Of a stretch of 64,000 bases of DNA, positions 22,481-33,874 are shown one piece after another. Below the pieces are notes generated by a model. That model searched no databases, was not told where the DNA came from, and was given only the letters and a program-made list of their open reading frames with translations. Each line of letters begins with the position of its first letter. Positions within the stretch are counted from its first letter, which is position 1. The DNA is from Oncomelania hupensis (lineage: Eukaryota; Mollusca; Gastropoda; Littorinimorpha; Pomatiopsidae), in NCBI GenBank assembly GCA_036898135.1, contig CM072527.1:36216213-36280212 (forward strand), given 5' to 3'. Position numbers and translations under genes: made by a program.

Positions 22481-24867
22481 CTTCTGTCTGTGCAAAACTT
22501 GCAAGTGGATTAATATCTCAGAACCTATTTCAATGATCACAACCAAACTTGGTAAGATGGAGTATATCCATGAGAACTCATCAATGATCTGTGAATGAAT
22601 GACTCCACTTCAGGATCAAGGTCACAGGGTCAACAAATGTTTGTCCAAAAATGGCTATTTTCACAAAATTTCACATTAAAAAAAAGTTATTAATATTGAA
22701 CGTATGATTCTTTGAGGCATGATAGATATCAACGAGACACACATACTTTGCACATTTGGTAAACCTCACTCCAAAGTCAAGGTCACTGGCGCTATCCAAA
22801 GTCAGTTAGTATGGGCACTTTGAAGTGACCTAGACCCTAAACTATGGCATATATAAAGTTCAAACTTGTTGCATTTAGAGATGATAGATTGATCTTTCAT
22901 ATTTGTTCTGTTTTTGCGTTGATCGTTTTCGTTTTATTCCATTTAAAGTGCAGGAGGCTTGCGCCTATTTACACTAAAGGCTAAAAGCAGGATATGACAA
23001 CACAATTATCACTATAAAATAACAATACAACCACAATAATATGCACATACAACTGCATTCAACTCATCTTTCACGCCATGTACACAGTGTCAGCTTTATA
23101 TAGCTCTTTGTAAAGTTAAAAATATGTACACACAGTTACTAATTATTAAAATTTATAAAATTCCGGCCTAATTGTTTTGTTATTTAAAAACAGACAAACC
23201 AAATAACCCAACATAACTTCATACGCAACTAAAACATCGCTACACAAAGCCTTAATATTACCTAACTAATAAGCGCTGTAGCTTTCAGATATAAAAATAG
23301 CATACTTATTCATAAAACCATACAGCTCAAAAATACATACACACTTTACGTGTTTGATTGTACACATAACATTTGCAGTTTAATACATTTTCCACATATC
23401 ATTGTTTAATAAAGCCAAAACAAAACACTCGCGCGCACTCCCACCCCTGAACACACGCCTAAACACACACACACTCCAAGCACTCAGGGCGATTATTAAG
23501 TGGAGTAACTAAGACTTACCACAACTAAGACTTACCACAGCCTCGCGTTTGATTATGTAAATAGTGATTAAAAGAAGAAAAAGTAAACATGTTACCGTAT
23601 CACATATCAATATTAACATAATACATTGTTACAACAAACGTATAATATATACAAGTGATACAGCCATAAAAAGGAATAAAATAACCCGGGTAAAAAGTAA
23701 CATACTACTAAATTAGATACGGATGCTATAAGCATATTAGATTTTACCAATAACAACTATAATAACAATAATGTCTCCAAATCAAGGACAACACTAAAAA
23801 CATTTTTTTAAAGGTGAATTTTTTTTACGATTAAAATGCCTGATTTAAAAATGATAATAACAATTTAAGATCATCATTCAACATAACGTTTTGTATCTAA
23901 ACCATAATCACCATCATCACCACCACCCATACTATTGTCACAAATAGCGCGGTACACTGTAGACCACTCATCACAACATGATCACTCGCCCGGATCCAAC
24001 CACCGAAAGCAGCAGCCAGAGAAAAAAAACCAACAAAAAAAAATAATAATAAAAATTAAAAAAATATTTAAAAAAGCCCGAGCCTCACCAAACCTGGCTG
24101 GCATGGGCGAGGCAACAACAGCGCCAGCATCACACCAACATCCTCCGCCTCAGCAACTGAATCTCAGCTAGCCACCCTCGCACACATCCACGCACCTCCT
24201 CTCCTTCCACCAGCCCCCTCCCACCCACACGCAAACATTCACACCATCCGTTCGTTAATTACAAAAAGTTTCCCGCGGGTGATCTAAATGCGTTGATCGT
24301 GACGGCCAAGATCATTTTAGATCTTGCCTAAACATACAAAAAGTAGATCATCGTACAGTGGAATGGCTCTATTTAACCCATAGTATGCAACCACATTGGG
24401 TTATTTGATCATACATGAGCATGAGACGTCGCGTGAAGGTCAAGGTCATGCCAAGGTCAAGTCACTGCAGGTCAAGGTCATTCCAAGGTTACTGGTGTTT
24501 TTTGTGTGTGCATAATACTAGTACTTTTGCTGTAGTTTGTTTTATATAACATGAGTTTATTTGGAGCCGGAGGTCAAGGTCATCTCAAGGTCAAGAGCAT
24601 AGAAATATCAAAGTCGGTATTGCTTTGCATTTTGATGCCACTGTTTCATACTGTTTTTTTTTCTTTTCTAGGCACTCATTTTCATGTTAAATATTGCAAG
24701 TTCCATAAGGTGCATGTGAGTCATATGGGTTTTGCGCTTCTAGTTATCTTTGATATAACTTATACACCTACATGTTGGACCTGATCTTCCTCTTCAAATT
24801 GCAGTCGATCAAGTTTATGTGTGAGCGTATGTGTGCGTAGGCATGTGTGATAAATACCTCAATGCAT
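22481..24867. other. Long unassigned non-coding region
   Basis: 2.4 kb with no exon-like open frames. Most is AT-rich, with A-rich tracts at 24000-24070. At 24425-24600 the half-site AAGGTCA, mostly in the context TCAAGGTCA, recurs at least six times on the plus strand. Confidence 0.4.
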
Positions 24868-24969
<102 letters not shown>

Positions 24970-25093
24970 AGTGTGTGATCAGCGCTCATGCGGATCGGAC
25001 GTGTTTTGCCAACGCTCTCCAATTTCGTGTATCACCATCAAATATTAGTATATTCTGCTCAGCCGAGTGTTTGAAATATTGATACAAAACATC

Positions 25094-26131
25094 ATGCCGT
25101 GTTCTTCTGTTGATTTTCGACCTGTTTGTGGAAGCTTTTTGTGGACTTACATGAACTTCATGACGAGGAGAGAAGTGTTTGTAAAGAAAATGGCGATACG
25201 TGTTGTGTCTTTGAGGTGCAAAATGTTCGGTGTACTTTTTGGCTTTACGTTGACCTACCTGTTCTGGGGAAGTCTACTGTTATTGAGAAGTGGAGACGTA
25301 GAAATGAATCCTGGTCCCCTTGACAAGCAGACCTCTGGCTCTGGCATGATGCAGACGAGACTGCAGAGTTCGAGCAAAGAGAGGAGAGGTAGTGGCGGTG
25401 CTGTTGCCGGTGGTGGTGGTGGTGGTGGAGAGTTGTCGTTGGCGGATGTCATGACAAAGTTAAACCAAATGGACACGAACATGAATGGAAAACTAGACGA
25501 TGTCAAGGCAGATGTACAAACTATCAAGACGAATATGGGGCAGTTGCAGACTGAAGTTAGCGAGCTGAAGGAGAGGGTGGAAGTGTTGAACTCTGAGAAC
25601 TGTGAATTGAGAAGGAAGAACGATACATTGATGGAAAGAATGAACAGCATGGAGAAGAAGACAGATGATTTAGAGAATAGATCCAGACGAAACAATTTGC
25701 TTTTCTTTGGAATGGACAGGGAACAAGGTGAAACCAATGTCACGTGTGAAATGAGGTTACGTGAAATGTTGACGGATAAACTCGATTTAGTAGACGATAT
25801 TCAGTTCGACCGGGTGCATCGAGTTGGTACCAAACCCAATTCGCCTCTGATTGCAAAATGTGTGTTATACAAGGACAAAATGAAGATTCTGAAAGCGAAA
25901 CAAAAATTGAAAGGATCTCATATTTTCATTGGTGAAGATTTTTATAGTGGTGTGAGAGAGATAAGGAAGAAACTATCCAGGTTTGCCAAAGAAAAACGAA
26001 GTGCAGGACAGAGAGTGATGGTGGTACATGATCATTTGGTCGTGGAAGGTAGGCGATGGTTTCTTTCAGAGGATGGTAATAGTCTGATTGAGGCAGGGGT
26101 GACAGAACTGGGTGGTGATGGAGGACAATAA
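25094..26131 (+). CDS. LINE ORF1 protein with N-terminal 2A recoding peptide
   Basis: The first in-frame ATG is 25094, giving 345 residues; ATGs at 25190 and 25223 are alternatives. Residues 44-63 are strongly hydrophobic (FGVLFGFTLTYLFWG...), like a signal or transmembrane segment, and are followed at once by GDVEMNPGP, a textbook 2A motif (DxExNPGP). 2A makes the ribosome skip the Gly-Pro bond, here between residues 74 and 75. It would give a short hydrophobic leader and a separate RNA-binding protein. After a Gly-rich linker come a coiled coil (about 110-200), an RRM-like fold (NRSRRNNLLFFGM) and a C-terminal L1-ORF1-like domain with IFIGEDF and RRWFLSEDG. The TAA stop is in the same frame as the downstream endonuclease. 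Confidence 0.88.
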   Translation: MPCSSVDFRPVCGSFLWTYMNFMTRREVFVKKMAIRVVSLRCKMFGVLFGFTLTYLFWGSLLLLRSGDVEMNPGPLDKQTSGSGMMQTRLQSSSKERRGSGGAVAGGGGGGGELSLADVMTKLNQMDTNMNGKLDDVKADVQTIKTNMGQLQTEVSELKERVEVLNSENCELRRKNDTLMERMNSMEKKTDDLENRSRRNNLLFFGMDREQGETNVTCEMRLREMLTDKLDLVDDIQFDRVHRVGTKPNSPLIAKCVLYKDKMKILKAKQKLKGSHIFIGEDFYSGVREIRKKLSRFAKEKRSAGQRVMVVHDHLVVEGRRWFLSEDGNSLIEAGVTELGGDGGQ

Positions 26132-27649
26132 GGGTGCGGCAGCCCCGTAGGTGTGGATGATAATGACGAGTGTGGTGGTTCTGTACATAGTCATGAAGAC
26201 CCTTCTTTGAAAACATCTTCTTCTAGCTTTTGTAATATAGTTGACAGGCCTACTGGTGTTGTTTATTGGCCATCTGGACCTAATGTTATTTGTAAGTCTT
26301 CGGTTGATCAAAATTGTTGCTGTTGTGATTTTGAAATTGATACACTTGCATGTTCTTGTGCTCAGTCCAGTACTGTGTATTTTGATGTTGTGCAGAAACC
26401 GTGTGCAACCATTTATTCAATAGAACATTGTTCACGTGCTCCTAATGATGGTTGTGTAACGGGTTTTATGAATGGATTGCAAGACGTTGATAGTAGTTCA
26501 AGTGCACGCTTGTTTGGTACGCACACTAGCGCAGTAACTCACAATGAACATAGGCTAAGGCCTACATGTAGTGTTTTCAACGAGTCGTTGTTTGGGGCGC
26601 TGTCAGATGATGATAGTGTTGAAGACATTTTTTTGCATAATGAGTCTTTTTCCTTTTTGAACTGGAATATTAATGGTTTGGCTTCGAAGTTGTGTGATCG
26701 AGATTTTCTTCACTTTATTTCTTCCTTTAGTTTTGTCTGCCTGGTAGAAACTTTTAGTGTCTCTTTACAGGACGATTTTCTGCCTGGTTACAAAGCTTTT
26801 TGTCAACCCTCTAAAAATTGTCTGATACAGGAAGGTGGTGTCATTTGTTTTGTGAAAAATGAGTTTTTACCTTACGTCACAGAAATCAAAGTAAACACTG
26901 TTTTTTTCCTATTTTTTGTGATTGGTAAATCTTTATTTGGTCTGGGTAAAGATGTATTGTATGTGTGTGCCTATGCGCCGCCTGAAGGTTCAAGATATTA
27001 CTCTTCTGTAGAAATTGAGGGTGATGGGATTAATATGTTGGAAAACTGTCTTTTAGATTCGGCTCTTATGGATCATGACTATTTTGTCCTTATCTCTGGT
27101 GACCTGAATAGTCGCACTTCCAATATTTCACAGACTGTAAATGCTGACCCAGACTTTTTTGATAATCTGTGTGACGATAATGATATTGTTAGTAGACGCT
27201 CTCAAGATTCAACGGTAAATAGTTTTGGCAAATCTTTGTTGAGTATGTGCACTGCTCTGGATTTATGTATTTTAAATGGAATGTGTTATGGCGACCAAGA
27301 AGGCCGCTTCACGTTCATCAGTGACAATGGTTGCAGTGTTATTGATTACTTTTTGATGTCTGCTGAATTATTTGCCGTTGTTTTTGATAAATGTAATTTG
27401 ACTGTTTGTGATAGAACTGACTCTGGACATTTGCCTGTCGTCTTATCTGTAGTTTTTCCAGCTGATAATATGTGTACGTCAAAACAAAATGATGAGTTAA
27501 TTTTTATTGACAAATATGTTTGGAATTCAGAAAAAATGCTGTCCTATAATAAGGCTTTTATGGCGCAAGATATAAAATTAATGATGAAAGACTCTATCCA
27601 GGCAATCGACACAGACATAAATGCTGCATTGACTTTGTTACTTGCATAA
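26132..27649 (+). CDS. LINE ORF2, apurinic-type endonuclease part
   Basis: The frame is open from directly after the ORF1 TAA and is in register with ORF1. There is no ATG until about 26469. A Cys-rich N-terminal segment (QNCCCCDFEID, LACSCAQ) of unknown role precedes the endonuclease. Endonuclease motifs: NWNINGLASKL (about 26660), LVETFS with the catalytic Glu, SGDLNSR (about 27099) with the catalytic Asp, and DSGHLPV near 27420 in place of the usual SDHxP. The missing Asp of SDH may be lineage variation or a defect. It nicks target DNA to start reverse transcription. The frame ends at TAA 27647-27649, just after the frame of the RT domain opens, indicating a single indel. Confidence 0.85.
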   Translation, partial: GCGSPVGVDDNDECGGSVHSHEDPSLKTSSSSFCNIVDRPTGVVYWPSGPNVICKSSVDQNCCCCDFEIDTLACSCAQSSTVYFDVVQKPCATIYSIEHCSRAPNDGCVTGFMNGLQDVDSSSSARLFGTHTSAVTHNEHRLRPTCSVFNESLFGALSDDDSVEDIFLHNESFSFLNWNINGLASKLCDRDFLHFISSFSFVCLVETFSVSLQDDFLPGYKAFCQPSKNCLIQEGGVICFVKNEFLPYVTEIKVNTVFFLFFVIGKSLFGLGKDVLYVCAYAPPEGSRYYSSVEIEGDGINMLENCLLDSALMDHDYFVLISGDLNSRTSNISQTVNADPDFFDNLCDDNDIVSRRSQDSTVNSFGKSLLSMCTALDLCILNGMCYGDQEGRFTFISDNGCSVIDYFLMSAELFAVVFDKCNLTVCDRTDSGHLPVVLSVVFPADNMCTSKQNDELIFIDKYVWNSEKMLSYNKAFMAQDIKLMMKDSIQAIDTDINAALTLLLA

Positions 27650-30026
27650 AAAAGGCTGCTGTGAGCATGAAAAAGCGTGTATGCTTAAATGGAAAAAAGA
27701 AAAGCCAGATTGGTTTGATGACGAATGCAAGAAGCTAAGACGTACCGTACGAAATTCATTGAAAAAGTTTCGGCGCACATTGTGTGTTGCTGACCGTTTT
27801 CTATTTTGTAAAAACAGGAGAGAGTATAAAAACTTACTTTGTTATAAAAGAAAACAATATAATTATATGATGATTGAAACTTTGGTTGCATCTGTTAAAT
27901 GTCAAAGAGAGTTCTGGGACACTGTACATAAAATTATTCCTAAAAGAAAACATGTTAGAAGTCAAATCTCTGTCGATGATTGGTTTAAACATTTTAAATC
28001 TCTTCTGGAAAATGATATATTTGATGGTAACGACTATACTTATGAAGATGATGCGTTCAATAATGATTTGTTTTTTAATAGACCTATCACGCAGGAAGAG
28101 GTGATTTTAGCACTGAGAAATTTGAAATTGAAGAAAGATGAAGGTCCTGATGGTATTAGTGGAGAGTTTTTGAAGTTCTCTGCAAAACACATAGCACCAT
28201 TTTTTGTTATTTTTTTCAATGCGTTGTTTGATAAAGGTCTTTACCCAGATAGCTGTACTGAGTCAATTATCTTGCCATTGTACAAGAAAGGTGATGCGAA
28301 TAATCCTAGTAACTATAGAGGTATTAGTCTTTGTAACGTTAGCAGTAAACTGTATGGTTTTATTATCAATAAGCGTCTTCAAACATGGGCAGAAGAAAAT
28401 AATTTAACCGGTGAATGTCAAGCAGGTTTTAAACGTGGCTATTCAACAATTGATCATCTTTTTACACTTTTGTCTTGTGTTCAGAAACAGTTTATTAAAA
28501 ATCGTAAGTTGTATGTCGCATTTATTGATTTTGAAAAATGTTTTGATTCTATTAATAGAAATCTATTGTGGCCTATTTTACTTAAAAATGGAATTAAAGG
28601 TAAACTTTTTCGCTGTGTGAAAAGCATGTATGCTAGTGTGAAAGCCCGTGTCAGATGTGGCGCTAAGTTAACTCACCCTATTTCTTGTTCTCTCGGCGTT
28701 AAACAAGGGGATATATGTAGTCCAATTCTGTTTTCACTCTTTATTAACGATCTTGCTGTTGAAGTTATTAGAAACGGACGTCATGGTGTTACATTATCAT
28801 TGGATGCCTTCGAAATTTTTGTGCTTTTACTTGCTGATGATATTGTACTCTTGTCAGAAACCATTACTGGTCTTCAAAATCAATTAAATAATTTACAAAG
28901 AACTGCGAAAAATTTAGACTTGAAAGTTAATATGGAAAAAAGTAATATTGTTGTTTTTAGAAAAGGAGATTATCTGTCTGCAAGGGAAATATGTTTTTTT
29001 GATGGTGCTGTTATGCCGGTGGTTAATGCATATAAGTATTTGGGTATTTATTTTTCAACTAAGCTAAGTTTTTCTGCTGCATGCAGAGACTTGGCTAGCA
29101 AAGCGAAGAAAGCTCTTTTGTGTATCGTTCAGAAACTACGCTTTTTCAATAATCATTCCTCAGATGTCTATTTAAAACTGTTTGATTGTCAAGTACAGCC
29201 AATTATGCAATATGGATCCGAACTATGGGGGTTTGAAGCAGCTGCACAGTCTTGTGAAAAAGTCCATTTGTTTGCCTTAAAGAAATTTTTGAATGTAAAT
29301 CTACGCACCCCTAATGATTTTATTTATAAGGAATTGAACAGATATCCTATAATTATAAATTCTATTTTTAATTGCCTTCGCTACTGGTTCAAATTGATTC
29401 AAATGTCAAATGACAGAATACCGAAGAAAGCTTACTTAATGCTAAAAGATTTGGACGCCAAGGGAAAGATAACGTGGGTTACAAACATAAGAACTTGCCT
29501 ATTTCTAAATGGGTATGGTTTTGTTTGGCAAGAGCAGGGTGTTGGTTTTATAAAAGATTTTTTGCGTGTTTTTAGGCAACGTTTAATCGATTGCAAATGG
29601 CAGAATGTATTCGGCCATTTAAATGAAAGTGATAGATTTTCCATGTATAGATTGTTCTGTAACTCCCTTGATAACATTCCTACATATGTTTCTTTGGATG
29701 TTGATCTACAGCTAAAGTATATCCTGACAAAATTTCGTTTTGGAGTCTCTGACCTTAAAGTACATTTTTATAGATATAGATTTCATAGACCGCAAGACTT
29801 AGTTTGCGCTTTATGTAACAATGGTGTGGAAGATGAAATTCATTTTCTTTTTTGCTGTCCATTTTATGAAACTTTAAGGAGCAAGTTCATTGCTAAAAAA
29901 TATTACAGGATGCCATGTGCTTCTCATCTCCAATTGTTATTGTCTGCTACCAATGCCACGACTGTTAGAAATGTGTGTGTATACCTATACAAGGCTTTCA
30001 AATCGAGAGAAATAGTACTTTTATAA
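27642..30026 (+). CDS. LINE ORF2, reverse transcriptase part (frameshifted from endonuclease)
   Basis: A 794-codon frame opens 3' of the A-run at 27647-27653 without its own ATG; it is +1 relative to the endonuclease frame. RT landmarks: KKDEGPDGISGEFLK, PLYKKGDANNPSNYRGISL, FIDFEKCFDSINR, SLGVKQGDICSPILFSLFI, and the catalytic LLADDIVLL at about 28830. After the thumb region, the C-terminus has a zinc-knuckle-like CALCN...EIHFLFCCPF motif. It copies the element RNA at the nicked target. Apart from the junction indel it is intact, so the copy may be only one mutation from a full ORF2, or the shift may be programmed. Confidence 0.9.
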   Translation: MHKKGCCEHEKACMLKWKKEKPDWFDDECKKLRRTVRNSLKKFRRTLCVADRFLFCKNRREYKNLLCYKRKQYNYMMIETLVASVKCQREFWDTVHKIIPKRKHVRSQISVDDWFKHFKSLLENDIFDGNDYTYEDDAFNNDLFFNRPITQEEVILALRNLKLKKDEGPDGISGEFLKFSAKHIAPFFVIFFNALFDKGLYPDSCTESIILPLYKKGDANNPSNYRGISLCNVSSKLYGFIINKRLQTWAEENNLTGECQAGFKRGYSTIDHLFTLLSCVQKQFIKNRKLYVAFIDFEKCFDSINRNLLWPILLKNGIKGKLFRCVKSMYASVKARVRCGAKLTHPISCSLGVKQGDICSPILFSLFINDLAVEVIRNGRHGVTLSLDAFEIFVLLLADDIVLLSETITGLQNQLNNLQRTAKNLDLKVNMEKSNIVVFRKGDYLSAREICFFDGAVMPVVNAYKYLGIYFSTKLSFSAACRDLASKAKKALLCIVQKLRFFNNHSSDVYLKLFDCQVQPIMQYGSELWGFEAAAQSCEKVHLFALKKFLNVNLRTPNDFIYKELNRYPIIINSIFNCLRYWFKLIQMSNDRIPKKAYLMLKDLDAKGKITWVTNIRTCLFLNGYGFVWQEQGVGFIKDFLRVFRQRLIDCKWQNVFGHLNESDRFSMYRLFCNSLDNIPTYVSLDVDLQLKYILTKFRFGVSDLKVHFYRYRFHRPQDLVCALCNNGVEDEIHFLFCCPFYETLRSKFIAKKYYRMPCASHLQLLLSATNATTVRNVCVYLYKAFKSREIVLL

Positions 30027-30150
30027 AGGAAGTCGATATGGTTTTTGCCGTTAGATGTAATCTTTGGATTGTCACTGTAATGGTTCACATACTCCTTCCT
30101 AAAGGGGTGTGCCCTATTGGAAATAAACAAATCAAATCAAATCAATCAAT

Positions 30151-30366
30151 CTCTCTCTCTCTTTTTTCTCTCTCCCTCTCTCTCTCCCTCTCTTTCTCCC
30201 TCTCTCTCTCCCTCTCTCTCTCTCTTTCTCCCTCTCTCTCCCTCTCTTTCTTTCTCCCTCTCTCTCTCTCCCTCTTTCTCTCTCTCTCCCTCTTGCTCTC
30301 TCTCCTTCTCTCTCTCCCTCTCTCTCCCTTTCTCTCTCTCCCTCTCCCTCTTTCTCTCTCTCTCTG
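30151..30366. repeat. Imperfect (TC)n microsatellite, 3' flank of LINE
   Basis: About 215 bp of TC repeat with regular CCC and TTT interruptions. Ser/Leu-rich open frames here are artefacts. Confidence 0.97.
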
Positions 30367-31352
30367 TTATCTGTTAATGGTAGACCTACTTTAAAAAAAA
30401 ACCCACACACGCACTAAAAGTGGATAATGGCATGCAAGAAGGAGGAGGGGGGTGGGTGAGGGGGGGGAGGATAGAGGGTAAAATAAGCAAGTTGACGTCT
30501 CCCAATAAATTCTGTGAGTACTGTTCAGTAAGCTCCACATAGAACAATTCTCCACTCACACAACCCCAGCCCTCTCACCCCAGTATACCATCTTCCCAAT
30601 CCTCAACACCCTGTAAGTGAGTTTTGCTCTCACTCCATAAAGTCTAATTATTAGGAAATAAATTGCTGTATTTATGCTGCTATTAAAATCGTCTGGAGTT
30701 TGTATGCGACGTCTTTATCTTCTAGTATAGTTTGGTTTTACATCACAGAGACCCGTATGTGCTAAGGTAAGACCTGGAGTTCCACTTTTGAGCTTACTTT
30801 CACTTCAAGTTTCAAAGGTTAAGCATCAACAAGCCCGGTTAGTACTTGGACGAGTAAGTTTATTATATTTGGATAGAACTGCTCAGCTGACTGGGGTGTG
30901 GGGTGGGGAGATGATGTGACACACAACGCGACAGCGCATAACAGTCACCCCCATGGTGATCGCGTACCCAGGCTTCCTGACTCTGGAGTATTTATAGAAC
31001 CAGCCATGATAAGGCAACGAGGGAGAGGGGATGAGCACCGCCTTCATGAAGCTGACCCTGAGAAAATGGGAGGTGCCGAGGAAACGATGATGATAATGAT
31101 GATGATGATGATGATGATGATAATTAGGCCTATTTTATGCATCGCTACAGCAAAGTCAGACAAACGTTTGCTCGAAGCGCTTTTCATGCAGACGCATTCC
31201 TTCACTGGGCCCAACAGCTAACACACATAACATAACTACAGGAAAGCCTGTAGCTCAAAGGCAGCAATGCTATATGCTCATCCTGTATACTCACGTCAGT
31301 GGCAAGACTACGCCAACAGCCAGCGTAGCCGAGGCTCGTCGAATGTGGCAGG
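30367..31352. other. Unassigned DNA upstream of the 31353 gene
   Basis: Presumably contains the promoter of the downstream gene, but no TATA or initiator can be assigned. A (GAT)n tract lies at about 31087-31121. Confidence 0.4.
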
Positions 31353-32514
31353 ATGAGCGATGACGACGGGAGGGTTCCGCGGCTGGCAGTGGAGCTGCAG
31401 CGAGACATGGAGCAAGCGGCGTCGGAGCTGGAACAACACGTCCACTGCGCCACCGTGGCTCGCGTCCTGGGTGGTTGTGCTACCGTCCTGGGTGGAGGTC
31501 AGTGTGCAATACAGTCATGGAGAGATTTCTACTGATCTTATGGATAACTTAGGGAGGCACTGTGGTATAATGGTAATGCTTCGGCTTGCGGATCTGAAGG
31601 TCCCGGGTTCGAGTCCTGGCCGGGCCATTGTGTTGTGTCCCTGGGAAAGACACTTTACTCCTGTTTTCCTACTCCATCGGATGAGAGTATAAACCGAGGT
31701 CTAGTCTGTGTCGCATACATTCCATCATAACGGACATTAAAGATCCTGACGCTCATGTCCTAGACGGGTGAGTGCCGGTGACAAGAACACACCCAGCATG
31801 CACCTAGGTCCTTCTCCCCCATCCCTGGCTGCCCAGGATTGTGCTCAGTTGTCCGGGCGTCAGACCATGCGCCCAAAGGCTGCGGGTGGGTGTCTCGGGC
31901 GGCTTGAGTTAGATCCTGTATCGGCCAGCGCCTTGAGCAGCTCTTGAGCTGGAAAAGCGCTATATAAGAATGATTAAATAAATAAATAATAAATAACTCA
32001 GTACTCAAACAACGATTGTCCCGATCCACATTTACAATGATGATAATAGTAGTAATAATTTGAATAAAAAACATTATTATTGTGTTTTTTCTTGTAGTTC
32101 GACCTGTAAATATATTTGTAGAATTGTGTGAACTGTCATTTTGATCACACACACGCACAACACACACACAAAATGGCCGGTCACCATTTGCATACCTCTG
32201 AGACGACATGGGGAGTGTTATGGTAGTGTTGAGACCAGTGGTCGTTGTTGTTCCTGTTGTAGGGATCACAGTGGTCGTTGTTGTTGTTGTTGTTCCTGTT
32301 GTAGGGATCACAGTGGTCGTTGTTGTTGTTGTTCCTGTTGCAGGGATCACAGTGGCCAGCTTGCTGACCAGCCATCTCAGGGCAGCAGACGAGTCCACTG
32401 TGGCCGTTACAGGGGTGGTGGGTAGTGCCACATCATCAGCAGGACGCCTTGCTTCCCACTGTGCGCAGGTATTTACTACCACTGTTATTACTGCTACTAC
32501 TGCTGCTGCTACTT

Positions 32515-32552
<38 letters not shown>

Positions 32553-33262
32553 AAGTCCCATATATGCGCAAGTGTCCAGGGACTATAATCTAATAAACGA
32601 ACGAACGTACTACTACTACTACTACTACTACTACTATTACTACTACTATTAGCCTACTACTACTACTATTACTACTACTACTACTACTACTACTATTATT
32701 ACTACTATTACTACTACTATTACTACTACTACTATAATAATTATTATTATTATTACTACTATTACTACTACTCACCCCGTAGAGTGCCGTGTGTTTCTAT
32801 ATAAATAGTATCCCCACTTTGTGGAAATTTAGCGCTTTAAATGACCACTGTTTCTGTCATTCTATCAACAATTACTAACTACTACTACTCCTTCTCCTCT
32901 TCCTACTACTATTGCTATTGCTGCTGCTATTACTATTACTTCAGCAGTAGTAGTAGCTGCTTCCTCTTTATCCTCCTCCTCCTCCTACTGCTGTGACTGC
33001 TGTTACTCCTACTATTACTGCTGCTGCTCTCCCCTACTACTACTATTATTACTACTGCTGCAATTGCTGCGACTACTACTACTGCTGCTTCATGAATCCA
33101 TCCCCTTCTTCCTCCTCCTCTTCCTCCGGCTGCTGCTGCTGCTGCTACCGCAACGACTATTACTATTACTACCTCTTCTACTCATTACAATCTTTGCAAT
33201 GTACAATGGTTAATTTTATTTATGCTACAAACTGATTCCTCCTGCAAACTCTATCTTCTCCT

Positions 33263-33334
<72 letters not shown>

Positions 33335-33403
33335 TGGTCTATTATGCTGTGTGTTGTTCAGTTATTTCAGTCATCCGTGGAGAGAGATTTGCTGAGCAAT
33401 GTG

Positions 33404-33468
<65 letters not shown>

Positions 33469-33543
33469 TGGTCTATTATGCTGTGTGTTGTTCAGTTATT
33501 TCAGTCATCCGTGGAGAGAGATTTGCTGAGCAAGGTGTCCCAC

Positions 33544-33608
<65 letters not shown>

Positions 33609-33686
33609 TTACTACTATGGTCTATTATGCTGTGTGTTGTTCAGTTATTTCAGTCATCCGTGGAGAGAGATTTGCTGAGCAATGTG

Positions 33687-33726
<40 letters not shown>

Positions 33727-33814
33727 GCTACATCTACTACTACTACTGCTACATCTACTACTACTACTACTACTACTGCTACATCTACTACTACTACTAC
33801 TACTACTGCTACAT

Positions 33815-33874
<60 letters not shown>

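Noticed and set aside
31560..31630. Possible functional tRNA gene.
   Set aside because: A and B boxes are present but the cloverleaf does not close, and it is the head of a 440-bp SINE.
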